Source: JASEGV01 sp037443545
Lineage (GTDB): Bacteria > Bacteroidota > Ignavibacteria > UBA10030 > BY39
Direction of reading: 5' to 3'
Assembly: GCA_037443545.1 (NCBI GenBank)
Contig: JBBIOD010000049.1
Span: 1-13,892, forward strand
Length of the DNA: 13,892 nt
This document shows, piece by piece, positions 6,240 to 13,892 of this stretch (the stretch's first letter is position 1; every line of letters begins with the position of its first letter). A model generated the notes under the pieces. The model was given only the letters and a program-made list of their open reading frames with translations. It was not told the DNA's origin and did no database searches. A program made the position numbers and the translations under genes.

Positions 6240-7133
6240 ATGAAAAGAGAAATATTGTTTAAAGGAACGGGAACTGCGTTAGTTACACCTTTCAAAACAA
6301 ATGGAACAATCGACGAAAAGGCACTCCGCAATTTGGTTGAGTTCCAAATTAAGAACGGAGTTGAAGCAATAATTCCAACCGGAACAACCGGCGAAAGTGC
6401 CACACTGAACGAAGCCGAGCAAATAGATGTAATCCGAATTGTAGCTGATACTGCACGAAAACGAGTAAAAATAGTTGCCGGCGCCGGCTCAAACGATACA
6501 AGCAAAGCCATTAAACTTTCCAATTTGGCTTTTCAAGCAGGAGCCAATGCAATCTTATCCGTCGGTCCATATTACAACAAGCCAACGCAAGAAGGATTTT
6601 TTCGTCACTATCAAGTCATTGCAGAAGAAACAGGTGTACCGATAGTAGTTTATAATGTCCCCGGTAGAACAGGAAGCAACATCGAAGCTGAAACTATTCT
6701 TCGGATTGCTGAAAAAATTCCGAACGTGATTGGAGTTAAAGAAGCATCCGGCAATTTCACACAAATTATGGAAATCCTTCGTAACCGTCCGAAAGGTTTC
6801 GCAGTCTGGTCGGGCGACGATGCAATCACGCTTCCACTTGTTTCGCTGGGTGCTGATGGAGTTATATCCGTAGTCGCAAATGAAGTTCCAAAAATGTTTT
6901 CTCGGATGACCCGACTTGCAATAAATGGTAAATTTAACGAAGCGGCAAAGTTACACAACAAACTTTTACCGTTAATGAATTTTAACTTCATTGAATCGAA
7001 CCCGATTCCTGTAAAATCAGCTCTCGCTATGATGGGAAAAATTGAAGAAGCATACCGTCTGCCGCTCGTTCCGTTAAGCGATAAACATCGTCCGAAGTTA
7101 GAAAAGATACTGAAAGAATTACAACTTATTTAA
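6240..7133 (+). CDS. dapA: 4-hydroxy-tetrahydrodipicolinate synthase
   Basis: Condenses pyruvate with aspartate semialdehyde, the first committed step of lysine/diaminopimelate synthesis. The 297 aa protein is a (beta/alpha)8 aldolase. It has GTALVTPF near the start, GTTGESATL (48-56) with T49/T50, GPYYNKP (109-115), YNVPGRT (138-144) with Y138 and R143, and the Schiff-base lysine K167 in GVKEASG. All catalytic positions known from E. coli DapA (T44/T45, Y107, Y133, R138, K161) are present. The gene order here is B-A-D, with no DapC, DapE or DapF in the window. Confidence 0.97.
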   Translation: MKREILFKGTGTALVTPFKTNGTIDEKALRNLVEFQIKNGVEAIIPTGTTGESATLNEAEQIDVIRIVADTARKRVKIVAGAGSNDTSKAIKLSNLAFQAGANAILSVGPYYNKPTQEGFFRHYQVIAEETGVPIVVYNVPGRTGSNIEAETILRIAEKIPNVIGVKEASGNFTQIMEILRNRPKGFAVWSGDDAITLPLVSLGADGVISVVANEVPKMFSRMTRLAINGKFNEAAKLHNKLLPLMNFNFIESNPIPVKSALAMMGKIEEAYRLPLVPLSDKHRPKLEKILKELQLI

Positions 7134-7149
7134 AAAATCCCTGTCCGAA

Positions 7150-7199
7150 CGACTGAAGCCAGCCCGACGTTGCAGTTCTGGCGATTCATTCAGTCGGGC
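7150..7199. repeat. Inverted repeat in the dapA-dapD gap, two alternative stems
   Basis: CGACTGAA (7150-7157) pairs perfectly with TTCAGTCG (7189-7196). Just inside, GCCAG (7158-7162) pairs with CTGGC (7178-7182), leaving a 6-base bulge on the 3' side and a 15-base loop. An alternative stem pairs GCCCGAC (7162-7168) with GTCGGGC (7193-7199), which excludes the first. No T-run follows, so it is not a standard intrinsic terminator. It may be an mRNA processing or attenuating structure within the operon, or part of a repeat element. Confidence 0.6.
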
Positions 7200-7204
7200 G
7201 GGTA

Positions 7205-7228
7205 AAATCCGAAATCCGAAATATGAAA
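7205..7228 (+). repeat. CGAAATC-type repeat overlapping the dapD start codon
   Basis: Two AAATCCG units followed by AAATATGAAA. Aligned with the alaS-internal repeat (minus strand, 1829-1861), 20 of 21 bases match, and the single difference (ACGAAA against ATGAAA) creates the dapD ATG at 7223. No Shine-Dalgarno sequence lies within the usual window upstream of this start. Confidence 0.65.
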
Positions 7229-8062
7229 ACTTCTTTGCAAGAAAAAATAGAACAGCTATTTTCTGAGCCGATTGATCAACTCAATCGGATAGAAGCTCAA
7301 AAAATTTTTAAAGAACTTAAAGAGTTGTTAAATCGAGGCGAAGTCAGATCGGCTGAACCGGATGGCAGCGGATGGAGAGTGAATACGTGGGTTAAAAAAG
7401 GAATACTTCTCGGCTTCCGTATTGGTTTGTTAACAGAGTATTCAACCGACGAGTTGTTTCAGTATTTCGATAAACATACAATGAAGTTAAAAAACTTTGA
7501 GATACAAGATAACGTGCGTATCGTTCCCGGCGGAAGCGCTGTCCGCGACGGATCCTATGTGGCAAATGGTGTAGTAATGATGCCGCCGGCTTACATTAAC
7601 ATCGGAGCTTATGTTGACGAAGGCACGATGATTGATTCGCATGCGTTAGTTGGTTCGTGTGCACAAATCGGTAAACGAGTTCACGTTAGCGCAGCCGCAC
7701 AAATTGGCGGTGTTCTCGAGCCGGTAGGTGCGATGCCCGTAATTATTGAGGACGATGTTCTCATCGGCGGTAACTGCGGTATTTACGAAGGCACGGTCGT
7801 GCAAAAACGTTGCGTAATTGCAACGGGTGTGTTCGTCACAGGTTCAACGCCGGTTTATGATGCTGTAAAAAATAAAATTTATAAAAAGACACACCAAGCC
7901 CCCTTGATAATTCCCGAAAATGCAGTAGTAGTTCCCGGCTCGCGGCCTATTTCGAGCGAGTGGGGAAAAATTAATGGCATTTCGGTTTATACTCCGGTGA
8001 TTGTAAAATATCGCGACGAAAAAACGGATGCTTCTACAGCGCTTGAAGAAAGTTTAAGATAA
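7223..8062 (+). CDS. dapD: 2,3,4,5-tetrahydropyridine-2,6-dicarboxylate N-succinyltransferase
   Basis: Transfers succinyl from succinyl-CoA to tetrahydrodipicolinate, committing the cell to the succinylase branch of diaminopimelate synthesis. Length is 279 aa against 274 in E. coli. The N-terminal helical domain (1 to about 95) ends in VKKGILLGFRIG. The left-handed beta-helix of hexapeptide repeats follows: GAYVDEGTMIDSHALVGSCA, then QIGKRVHV, QIGGVLEP, VIIEDDVLIGGNCGIYEG and GVFVTGSTPVYD. The Asp of MIDS and the Glu of IYEG match conserved family positions. The ATG at 7223 gives the expected N-terminus but lies in a short repeat and lacks a ribosome-binding site, so expression may depend on read-through coupling or an unstructured leader. 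The RmlD-like gene starts 2 nt after its stop. Confidence 0.96.
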   Translation: MKTSLQEKIEQLFSEPIDQLNRIEAQKIFKELKELLNRGEVRSAEPDGSGWRVNTWVKKGILLGFRIGLLTEYSTDELFQYFDKHTMKLKNFEIQDNVRIVPGGSAVRDGSYVANGVVMMPPAYINIGAYVDEGTMIDSHALVGSCAQIGKRVHVSAAAQIGGVLEPVGAMPVIIEDDVLIGGNCGIYEGTVVQKRCVIATGVFVTGSTPVYDAVKNKIYKKTHQAPLIIPENAVVVPGSRPISSEWGKINGISVYTPVIVKYRDEKTDASTALEESLR

Positions 8063-8064
8063 GT

Positions 8065-8994
8065 ATGAAACGTGTTTTAGTCGTTGGAAGCAATGGACTT
8101 TTAGGACAGAAGATAACTACACTATTTGCTACGAGTAAACAGTATAATATTTTCAATGTTTCAATTGAGGAAAAATCTTTTTTAGATGAAAAAGTTTTTC
8201 CTTATCACCTGTTGGATATTACGAAACGATCTTCGGTATTAAAATTTATCGACTCAATTCAACCCGACGTAATCATAAATACAGCCGCTGTAACTAATGT
8301 TGATTTATGCGAAACTGACAGAGCGCTTGCATGGAAAGTCAATGTAAGCGGAGTCGAAAACCTTGTTTACGGAGCAAAAATGGTAGGTGCGAAAGTAATT
8401 CACTTTTCAAGCGATTATATTTTCGACGGAAAGAACGGACCTTATTCTGAATCAGAAACACCCAATCCAATTTCATACTACGGACGGACGAAGTTGGCAA
8501 GTGAGAATGTTTTAAAACTTTCAGGCATTCCTAACGTAATCGTCAGAACGATGATACTTTACGGCATGGCGAATCAGGTGAAAGATAATTTCGCACTTTG
8601 GCTAGCTAACAATTTGAGCGAGAACAAACAAATTCGCGTTGTGGACGATCAAATTGGTAACCCGACGTTAGTTGACGATTTAGCTTATGCTGTTTTAAAA
8701 ATCGTTGAATACGATCGTTCAGGACTTTTTCATATAGCCGGCAGCGAATTAATCAGCCGTTATCATTTTGCGTTGGAATTAGCAAAGAAATTTAAATTTA
8801 ATAAAGAACTAATTGTTCCGATTAAAACTTCATTTTTAAAACAGCCGGCACCGAGGCCCTTAAAATCGGGCTTCGTTATATTAAAAGCTGAAACCGAGTT
8901 GAATCTGAAAATGTCGAATGTCGAAAACGGCTTAACTGTTTTCCATAATCAATTTTATCACCATCAAAAAAATAAAGAATATCAGATAATCTAA
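8065..8994 (+). CDS. RmlD-like extended SDR, NAD(P)-dependent sugar-nucleotide reductase type
   Basis: Extended short-chain dehydrogenase resembling dTDP-4-dehydrorhamnose reductase (RmlD), 309 aa. Motifs: nucleotide-binding GSNGLLG (8-14), DITKRSSV (51-58), INTAAVTNVDLCE (71-83), the catalytic Ser/Asp segment HFSSDYIFDG (113-122), and the active-site YGRTK (139-143) with Y139 and K143. NPTLVDDLA and FHIAGSE in the C-terminal half also fit RmlD. No other rhamnose gene (rmlA, B, C) is nearby, so a rhamnose role is not established; another keto-sugar or small ketone is possible. The ATG lies 2 nt after the dapD stop, which implies translational coupling, and serS follows after 12 nt. Confidence 0.88.
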   Translation: MKRVLVVGSNGLLGQKITTLFATSKQYNIFNVSIEEKSFLDEKVFPYHLLDITKRSSVLKFIDSIQPDVIINTAAVTNVDLCETDRALAWKVNVSGVENLVYGAKMVGAKVIHFSSDYIFDGKNGPYSESETPNPISYYGRTKLASENVLKLSGIPNVIVRTMILYGMANQVKDNFALWLANNLSENKQIRVVDDQIGNPTLVDDLAYAVLKIVEYDRSGLFHIAGSELISRYHFALELAKKFKFNKELIVPIKTSFLKQPAPRPLKSGFVILKAETELNLKMSNVENGLTVFHNQFYHHQKNKEYQII

Positions 8995-9006
8995 ATAGGA
9001 TAATTT

Positions 9007-10269
9007 ATGTTAGATATAAAATTCATTCGCGAACATCCACAACTTGTAAAAGAAGGAATCCGCAAGAAAGGCGATGTCGATAGAGTAGATGAAATTTTAG
9101 AATTGGATGAGAAACGGCGTAATCTTATTCAAAAAACTGAAGTTTTAAAAAATCAACGGAATGTAGTTTCCGAACAAATTGCCAAAACGAGAAAATCGGG
9201 AGGAGATGCAGCTACGGCAATTGCCGAGATGAATAAGGTGAAGGAGGAGATTAAAGCAATGGACGACGAATTGCGGATGATCGAAGAAAGTTTTAGCAAG
9301 CTTCTGCTTTCAGTTCCGAATGTTCCTCATCCTTCAGTTCCCGAAGGGCATAAGCCCGAACATAATCAGGTTATTTTTACGTGGGGGAAAGCCAACGAGA
9401 TTGATTATGAACCTAAACCACATTGGGAATTAGCAGAGAAATTAGGCATAATTGATTTCGAAACGGGGGTAAAAATTACCGGTGCGGGCTTTCCGCTTTA
9501 TCGCGGCGCCGGTGCAAAGTTGCAGCGTGCTTTAATTAATTTCTTTTTGGACGAAGCTCATAACGCAGGATATACTGAACTGCAACCGCCGTTGATGATC
9601 AATACTGCAAGCGCGATCGGAACAGGTCAGCTTCCCGACAAAGAAGATTTGATGTACGTTGTGGATCGGGATGAATTGTATTTGGTTCCGACTGCCGAGG
9701 TTCCCGTAACAAATATTCATCGCGACGAAATTCTTGCGGAAAAAAATTTGCCCCTGAAATATTCTGCATACACACCTTGCTTTCGCCGCGAAGCCGGTTC
9801 TTACGGAAAAGATGTTCGCGGATTGAACCGCTTGCACCAATTCGATAAAGTTGAACTTGTAAAATTTGTTCATCCCGGAGTTTCATACAACGAACTCGAT
9901 GGATTACGCGCAGAGGCTGAAAGTCTTCTTCAAAAATTAAACCTACCTTATCGCGTTCTTCTAATGTGCACCGGCGATATGGGTTTCACTCAATCTAAAA
10001 AGTATGATTTAGAAGTTTGGGCGTCCGGACAAAAGCGTTGGTTGGAAGTTTCTTCTATCAGCAACTTCGAATCATTCCAAGCCCGCCGCATCAACGTACG
10101 TTTTCGTCCCGAGGGCGGCAAACCTGAGTTCGTGCATACATTAAACGGTTCGGCGCTCGCACTTCCACGCGTTGTGGCTGCAATTTTAGAAAACTACCAA
10201 ACACCAGAAGGGAAAGTTATCATTCCGAAAGTTCTGCACAAATATACAGGATTTGAGATAATCAGATGA
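9007..10269 (+). CDS. serS: Seryl-tRNA synthetase
   Basis: Class II synthetase that charges tRNA-Ser and tRNA-Sec in the cytoplasm. At 420 aa it is of typical bacterial length. Residues about 27-100 form the antiparallel coiled-coil arm that grips the tRNA long variable arm (rich in E, K, R and L, with a basic ARTRKSGG-like turn, here AKTRKSGGDA). The catalytic core has PTAEVPVTN (serine binding), motif 2 in CFRREAGSYGKDVRGLNRLH, then QFDKVE, and motif 3 in TLNGSALALPRVVAAILE. AGGA lies 8 nt before the ATG. It is embedded between the RmlD-like gene and the ABC exporter genes, probably co-transcribed with both. Confidence 0.97.
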   Translation: MLDIKFIREHPQLVKEGIRKKGDVDRVDEILELDEKRRNLIQKTEVLKNQRNVVSEQIAKTRKSGGDAATAIAEMNKVKEEIKAMDDELRMIEESFSKLLLSVPNVPHPSVPEGHKPEHNQVIFTWGKANEIDYEPKPHWELAEKLGIIDFETGVKITGAGFPLYRGAGAKLQRALINFFLDEAHNAGYTELQPPLMINTASAIGTGQLPDKEDLMYVVDRDELYLVPTAEVPVTNIHRDEILAEKNLPLKYSAYTPCFRREAGSYGKDVRGLNRLHQFDKVELVKFVHPGVSYNELDGLRAEAESLLQKLNLPYRVLLMCTGDMGFTQSKKYDLEVWASGQKRWLEVSSISNFESFQARRINVRFRPEGGKPEFVHTLNGSALALPRVVAAILENYQTPEGKVIIPKVLHKYTGFEIIR

Positions 10270-10288
10270 TTTGCTTCAGAATGGTTTT

Positions 10289-12049
10289 ATGAAACCGCTG
10301 CTTCGGCTTCTCCCATATCTTTTACGATACAAGAAAACACTTCTAATCGGATTGATCGCAATCGTAGGGAGTAATATTTTTACCGTAATTCAACCCCACT
10401 TCATCGGGAAAGCGATTGATAATTTGAAGTTCGGGATTGAAACGCACACACTCGATTCATCTCAATTGTTAATTTATGCTTTGGCGATTGTCGGACTTAC
10501 TATTGTCGCCGGTGTGTTGTCGTTCGCAATCCGGCAAACGATTATCGTGGTTTCGCGCCACATCGAATACGATCTGCGTAACGACTTTCTTAAACATATC
10601 CAAAAATTATCTCACTCGTTTTTTCAAAACACACCAACGGGCGATTTAATGGCGCACGCAACGAACGACATTGGTGCCGTCCGCAATGTGGTCGGCCCCG
10701 GCATTATGTATCCCTCCGATACATTGGTTACGTTCGTTATGGTGATTACGATGATGTTGATAAAAGATTGGCAGTTGACACTCCTTGCTTTAATTCCACT
10801 ACCACTCGTTTCATTCGCTGTTTTCAAATTGGGAAAATTGATTAACATAAAATTTCAGGAACGGCAGGAACAGTTTTCCATACTCACAACCCGCGCACAG
10901 GAAAATTTATCGGGGATTCGTGTTGTAAAAGCTTATGTCCGCGAAGATTACGAAATAGAATTATTCAAAAACTTAAGCTGGGAATATTTAAAGAAAAATC
11001 TAGTGCTTGCAAAGTATCAAGCGATAATTTGGCCCACGATGTTTTTGTTAGTTGGTATCTCCCTCGTTATTTCTATTTACTTCGGTGGCTTACGGGTGAT
11101 TGAAGCTAAGATGACTATCGGTACGCTGACAGCTTTTTTTGCTTATCTGATTATGTTGATCTGGCCCATGATTGCGTTCGGATGGGTTATAAATCTTCTG
11201 CAGCAGGGCGCGGCATCGATGGGGCGACTCGGAAAAATTTTTGATACTCAACCCGAAATTAAAGACGACGAAAATACAAACCACTCGGTAGAAAATATTT
11301 TCGGAACTATAGAATTTCGAAACGTAACGTTCAAACATAAAAACAGCCCGCAACCGACTCTTAAAAATATCAATCTTAAAATTGAAAAGGGAATGACGGT
11401 TGCAGTCGTGGGTTACACAGGGACCGGCAAATCAACATTAATCAGTTTGATTTCGAGGATGTATGATGTAACCGGCGGCGACCTCCTGATTGATGGTGTG
11501 GATATAAAAGAAATTCCTGTTGAAGTGTTGCGCTCGAATATTGGATTCGTTCCGCAGGAAACATTTTTGTTCTCAGATACGATTTCAAATAATATTTCTT
11601 ATGGAATTGATGGGGAAGACGAAAGTAAAGTTATTCAAGCTGCCGAGGCGGCGCAACTGATGAAGGATGTAAAGGAATTTCCATCGCAGTTCGAAACTTT
11701 AATCGGTGAACGTGGAATAACACTATCGGGGGGACAAAAACAACGCACGAGTATCGCACGTGCAATTATCCGCGATCCGAAAATTTTGATTATGGATGAT
11801 GCACTCTCAGCGGTCGATACATACACCGAAGAAGAAATTTTAAAAAGTCTGAAACGGGTGATGCAGAATCGAACATGCATAATTATCAGCCATCGAATTT
11901 CGACTGTGAAAGATGCCGATTTGATTGTAGTGTTGGATAAAGGCACTATCGTCGAGAGGGGTACACACGAGGAATTAGTTGGGTTTGGTGGTATTTATGC
12001 CGACCTGTATGCTAAGCAATTGTTAGAACAAGAGCTGGAGCAGATGTGA
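10289..12049 (+). CDS. ABC exporter half-transporter with degenerate Walker B
   Basis: Membrane-spanning ABC half-transporter, 586 aa: six predicted membrane helices in about 1-310, then the ATPase domain. Walker A is GYTGTGKST (375-383), Q-loop FVPQETF, signature LSGGQ (479-483), Walker B ILIMDD with D504 where the catalytic glutamate should be, and H-loop H535. A Walker B Asp in place of Glu marks the degenerate-site subunit of heterodimeric exporters such as BmrC, LmrC and TM287. The next gene is the canonical partner. Transported substrate is unknown; drugs, lipids or peptides are all seen in this class. I chose ATG at 10289. An in-frame TTG at 10271, just 1 nt after the serS stop, would add six residues; neither has a good Shine-Dalgarno site. 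Confidence 0.93.
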   Translation: MKPLLRLLPYLLRYKKTLLIGLIAIVGSNIFTVIQPHFIGKAIDNLKFGIETHTLDSSQLLIYALAIVGLTIVAGVLSFAIRQTIIVVSRHIEYDLRNDFLKHIQKLSHSFFQNTPTGDLMAHATNDIGAVRNVVGPGIMYPSDTLVTFVMVITMMLIKDWQLTLLALIPLPLVSFAVFKLGKLINIKFQERQEQFSILTTRAQENLSGIRVVKAYVREDYEIELFKNLSWEYLKKNLVLAKYQAIIWPTMFLLVGISLVISIYFGGLRVIEAKMTIGTLTAFFAYLIMLIWPMIAFGWVINLLQQGAASMGRLGKIFDTQPEIKDDENTNHSVENIFGTIEFRNVTFKHKNSPQPTLKNINLKIEKGMTVAVVGYTGTGKSTLISLISRMYDVTGGDLLIDGVDIKEIPVEVLRSNIGFVPQETFLFSDTISNNISYGIDGEDESKVIQAAEAAQLMKDVKEFPSQFETLIGERGITLSGGQKQRTSIARAIIRDPKILIMDDALSAVDTYTEEEILKSLKRVMQNRTCIIISHRISTVKDADLIVVLDKGTIVERGTHEELVGFGGIYADLYAKQLLEQELEQM

Positions 12050-12114
12050 GTTTAATTCCGACTAATATATCAGCACCCTTTTTTACGTTTAAATTTTAAA
12101 TTTTTAATGAATTT

Positions 12115-13892
12115 ATGTACGAAGAAGAAGTCCTTGGCAAAGCATACGATACTCGATTGATGAAACGGCTTTTGAAGTCGCTGAAACCGTACCGCTGGTT
12201 CGTTGCGCTCGGAATTATCCTAAGCATTTTGATATCGGCTATGGAAGCAGTGCGTCCGTACTTTACCAAAATAGCAGTTGACGTGAACATCGCCAACGAT
12301 GACAAACACGGTTTGCTGATTACTGCGCTTTTATTTCTCGCAGTGTTGGTTGTTCGCGGAGTAATACAATTTTTCAATGCGTATCTGACACAATGGATAG
12401 GTCAGCGGACGATATTTGACCTGAGAATGCAGATTTTTGCCCACCTCCAAAAGCTTGGTTTAAAATTTTATGACAAAAATCCGATCGGTCGGTTAATTAC
12501 CAGAGTTACAAACGATGTTGAAGTTTTGAACGAAATGTTTTCATCGGGAGTAGTTATGGTGTTCACCGATGTTTTCACTATCATCGGCATACTATACTTT
12601 ATGTTTCAAATGAACTGGCAGCTTGCATTAGTATCGCTGAGTGTGTTGCCACTTTTATTTTATGCAACATTTCTGTTTCGCCGAAAGGCACGCGAAACTT
12701 ATCGTGATGTCCGCTTGCAGGTTGCCCGCATTAACACGTTTATGCAGGAACATATAACCGGGATGTCGGTAGACCAAATTTTTAACCGCGAAAAAAATTC
12801 CTACAATAAATTTACCGGCATAAATGCATCGCACAGGGATGCAAACATCAAATCAATTTTTTATTATGCTGTTTTCTATCCGAGCGTCGAGCTAATAGGG
12901 GCTATCGCTGTCGGTTTAATTATCTGGTATTCTGGTGTCGAGGCTTTAACAGGAACGGTAACAATCGGAACGGTTATGGCTTTTTTTCAATTCAACGAAA
13001 TGTTCTGGCGTCCGATTCGCGACTTATCCGAAAAATACAACATCATGCAAACCGCAATGGCTTCGTCGGAAAGAATCTTCAAGCTTCTCGATGAAAAACC
13101 GACAATCGTATCAACACCCAATGCAATTTCACTCAATTCAATTCAGGGCGAAATTGAATTCCGAAATGTTAGTTTCTCATACAATCAGCCTGAAAACGGT
13201 TTTGAAAATCAGGATTGGATTTTGAAAAATGTTTCATTCAAAATTAATCCCGCCGAAACTGTTGCGATCGTCGGACATACTGGCGCCGGAAAATCTACAA
13301 TTATCAACCTCCTCACTCGTTTTTACGATATTCAAAATGGTTCCATACTGATTGATGGAATGGATATCAGAAACGTCGACCAACATCAATTGCGGAAGCA
13401 AATCGGTGTTGTGCATCAGGATGTGTTTTTATTTTCGGGCGATATAAAATCGAACATCAATTTAGGAAACGAAAAAATTAAAATCGACCGTGTTAAAGCG
13501 GCGGCAAGAGTTGTAGGATTGAATAATTTTATTGACACTCTTCCGAATCGATACGGCGAGGAAGTAAAAGAGCGGGGCGCAACGCTTTCTGTTGGACAAA
13601 AACAACTAATCTCGTTTGCGCGTGCTCTGGCATTCAATCCCAAAATATTAATATTGGATGAGGCGACATCGAGTGTGGATACTGAGACAGAAATTTTAAT
13701 TCAAAACGCAATTCAAAAAATATTGAAAGGCAGAACGTCTATAGTAATTGCTCACCGACTTTCAACAATCCAACGTTCAAATAAAATAATAGTTCTACAC
13801 AAAGGCGAAGTTAGAGAAATGGGAACTCACCAGGAATTGCTTCGTAAAGGTGGAATATATCATAAGCTGTATCAACTACAGTATAAGGATCA
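12115..13892 (+). CDS. ABC exporter half-transporter, partner subunit, 3' end cut
   Basis: Second ABC half-transporter, open from ATG 12115 to the window edge (592 codons plus two bases). It is nearly complete, because the final GIYHKLYQLQYKD resembles the usual C-terminus. Membrane domain is about 20-330, including LQKLGLKFYDKNPIGRLITR and the coupling region. The ATPase domain has Walker A GHTGAGKST (387-395), Q-loop VVHQDVF, signature LSVGQ (491-495) with Val replacing the first Gly of the LSGGQ pair, Walker B ILILDE with catalytic E516, and H547. Canonical Walker B plus altered signature is exactly complementary to the upstream subunit, so the heterodimer would have one active and one degenerate ATP site, as in BmrCD and TM287/288. 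The leader is AT-rich without a Shine-Dalgarno site, and the gap to the previous gene is 65 nt. Confidence 0.93.
   Translation, partial: MYEEEVLGKAYDTRLMKRLLKSLKPYRWFVALGIILSILISAMEAVRPYFTKIAVDVNIANDDKHGLLITALLFLAVLVVRGVIQFFNAYLTQWIGQRTIFDLRMQIFAHLQKLGLKFYDKNPIGRLITRVTNDVEVLNEMFSSGVVMVFTDVFTIIGILYFMFQMNWQLALVSLSVLPLLFYATFLFRRKARETYRDVRLQVARINTFMQEHITGMSVDQIFNREKNSYNKFTGINASHRDANIKSIFYYAVFYPSVELIGAIAVGLIIWYSGVEALTGTVTIGTVMAFFQFNEMFWRPIRDLSEKYNIMQTAMASSERIFKLLDEKPTIVSTPNAISLNSIQGEIEFRNVSFSYNQPENGFENQDWILKNVSFKINPAETVAIVGHTGAGKSTIINLLTRFYDIQNGSILIDGMDIRNVDQHQLRKQIGVVHQDVFLFSGDIKSNINLGNEKIKIDRVKAAARVVGLNNFIDTLPNRYGEEVKERGATLSVGQKQLISFARALAFNPKILILDEATSSVDTETEILIQNAIQKILKGRTSIVIAHRLSTIQRSNKIIVLHKGEVREMGTHQELLRKGGIYHKLYQLQYKD

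Noticed and set aside
6095..6523. 142-codon minus-strand open frame across the dapB-dapA junction
   Set aside because: It lies antisense to two well-supported genes with intact catalytic motifs and encodes no recognisable protein.
7150..7199. Intrinsic terminator after dapA
   Set aside because: A stem is present but the 3' side is followed by GGCGGGTAAAA with no T-run, so standard termination is not supported.
9532..9886. Two minus-strand frames of 95-113 codons within serS
   Set aside because: Shadows of the SerRS catalytic core, which is unambiguous on the plus strand.

Overview
The window comes from a bacterial chromosome of moderate-to-low GC with dense, mostly co-directional housekeeping genes. 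Gene content (succinylase-type dapD, a short dapB, a ClpS with an HTF motif, a BmrCD/TM287-288-type ABC exporter pair) and several AT-rich leaders without a Shine-Dalgarno site suggest a member of the Bacteroidetes/Chlorobi/Ignavibacteria (FCB) group. That placement is an inference from family resemblance; no rRNA is present to anchor it.

Layout. The left 3.2 kb is on the minus strand: clpS (about 2935-3207), then a decayed toxin-antitoxin remnant (2663-2930), then alaS (2661 down to base 1, cut by the window edge just before its C-terminal glycine-rich tail is complete). A divergent intergenic region (3208-3317) follows. Two short, unrecognised plus-strand ORFs (3318-3673) come next. A long plus-strand run then extends to the right edge: a HisA-fold paralog, a PfkB-family kinase, dapB, dapA, dapD, an RmlD-like reductase, serS, and two ABC half-transporters. 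The second half-transporter is cut by the window edge almost at its end.

How the genes fit. DapA, DapB and DapD are three consecutive steps of lysine/diaminopimelate synthesis (HTPA synthase, HTPA reductase, THDP N-succinyltransferase). SerS and AlaS charge tRNAs, and ClpS feeds N-degron substrates to ClpAP. The two ABC proteins have complementary degenerate motifs and should form one heterodimeric exporter. Tight spacing (2-33 nt at most junctions) suggests co-transcription from the hisA-like gene through the ABC genes, with the dapA-dapD gap (89 nt, hairpin plus repeat) as the most likely break or processing point.

Most unusual points. (1) The HisA homolog keeps its phosphate-binding loops but has lost both catalytic aspartates, and it sits 2 nt upstream of a PfkB kinase, which suggests a repurposed sugar-phosphate module. 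(2) A short CGAAATC-type repeat occurs twice: once in frame inside alaS, where it encodes an extra surface loop, and once so that it supplies the dapD start codon. (3) A deleted Phd/RelE-type toxin-antitoxin pair lies between clpS and alaS, and its last codons carry the only recognisable ribosome-binding sequence upstream of the alaS GTG start.
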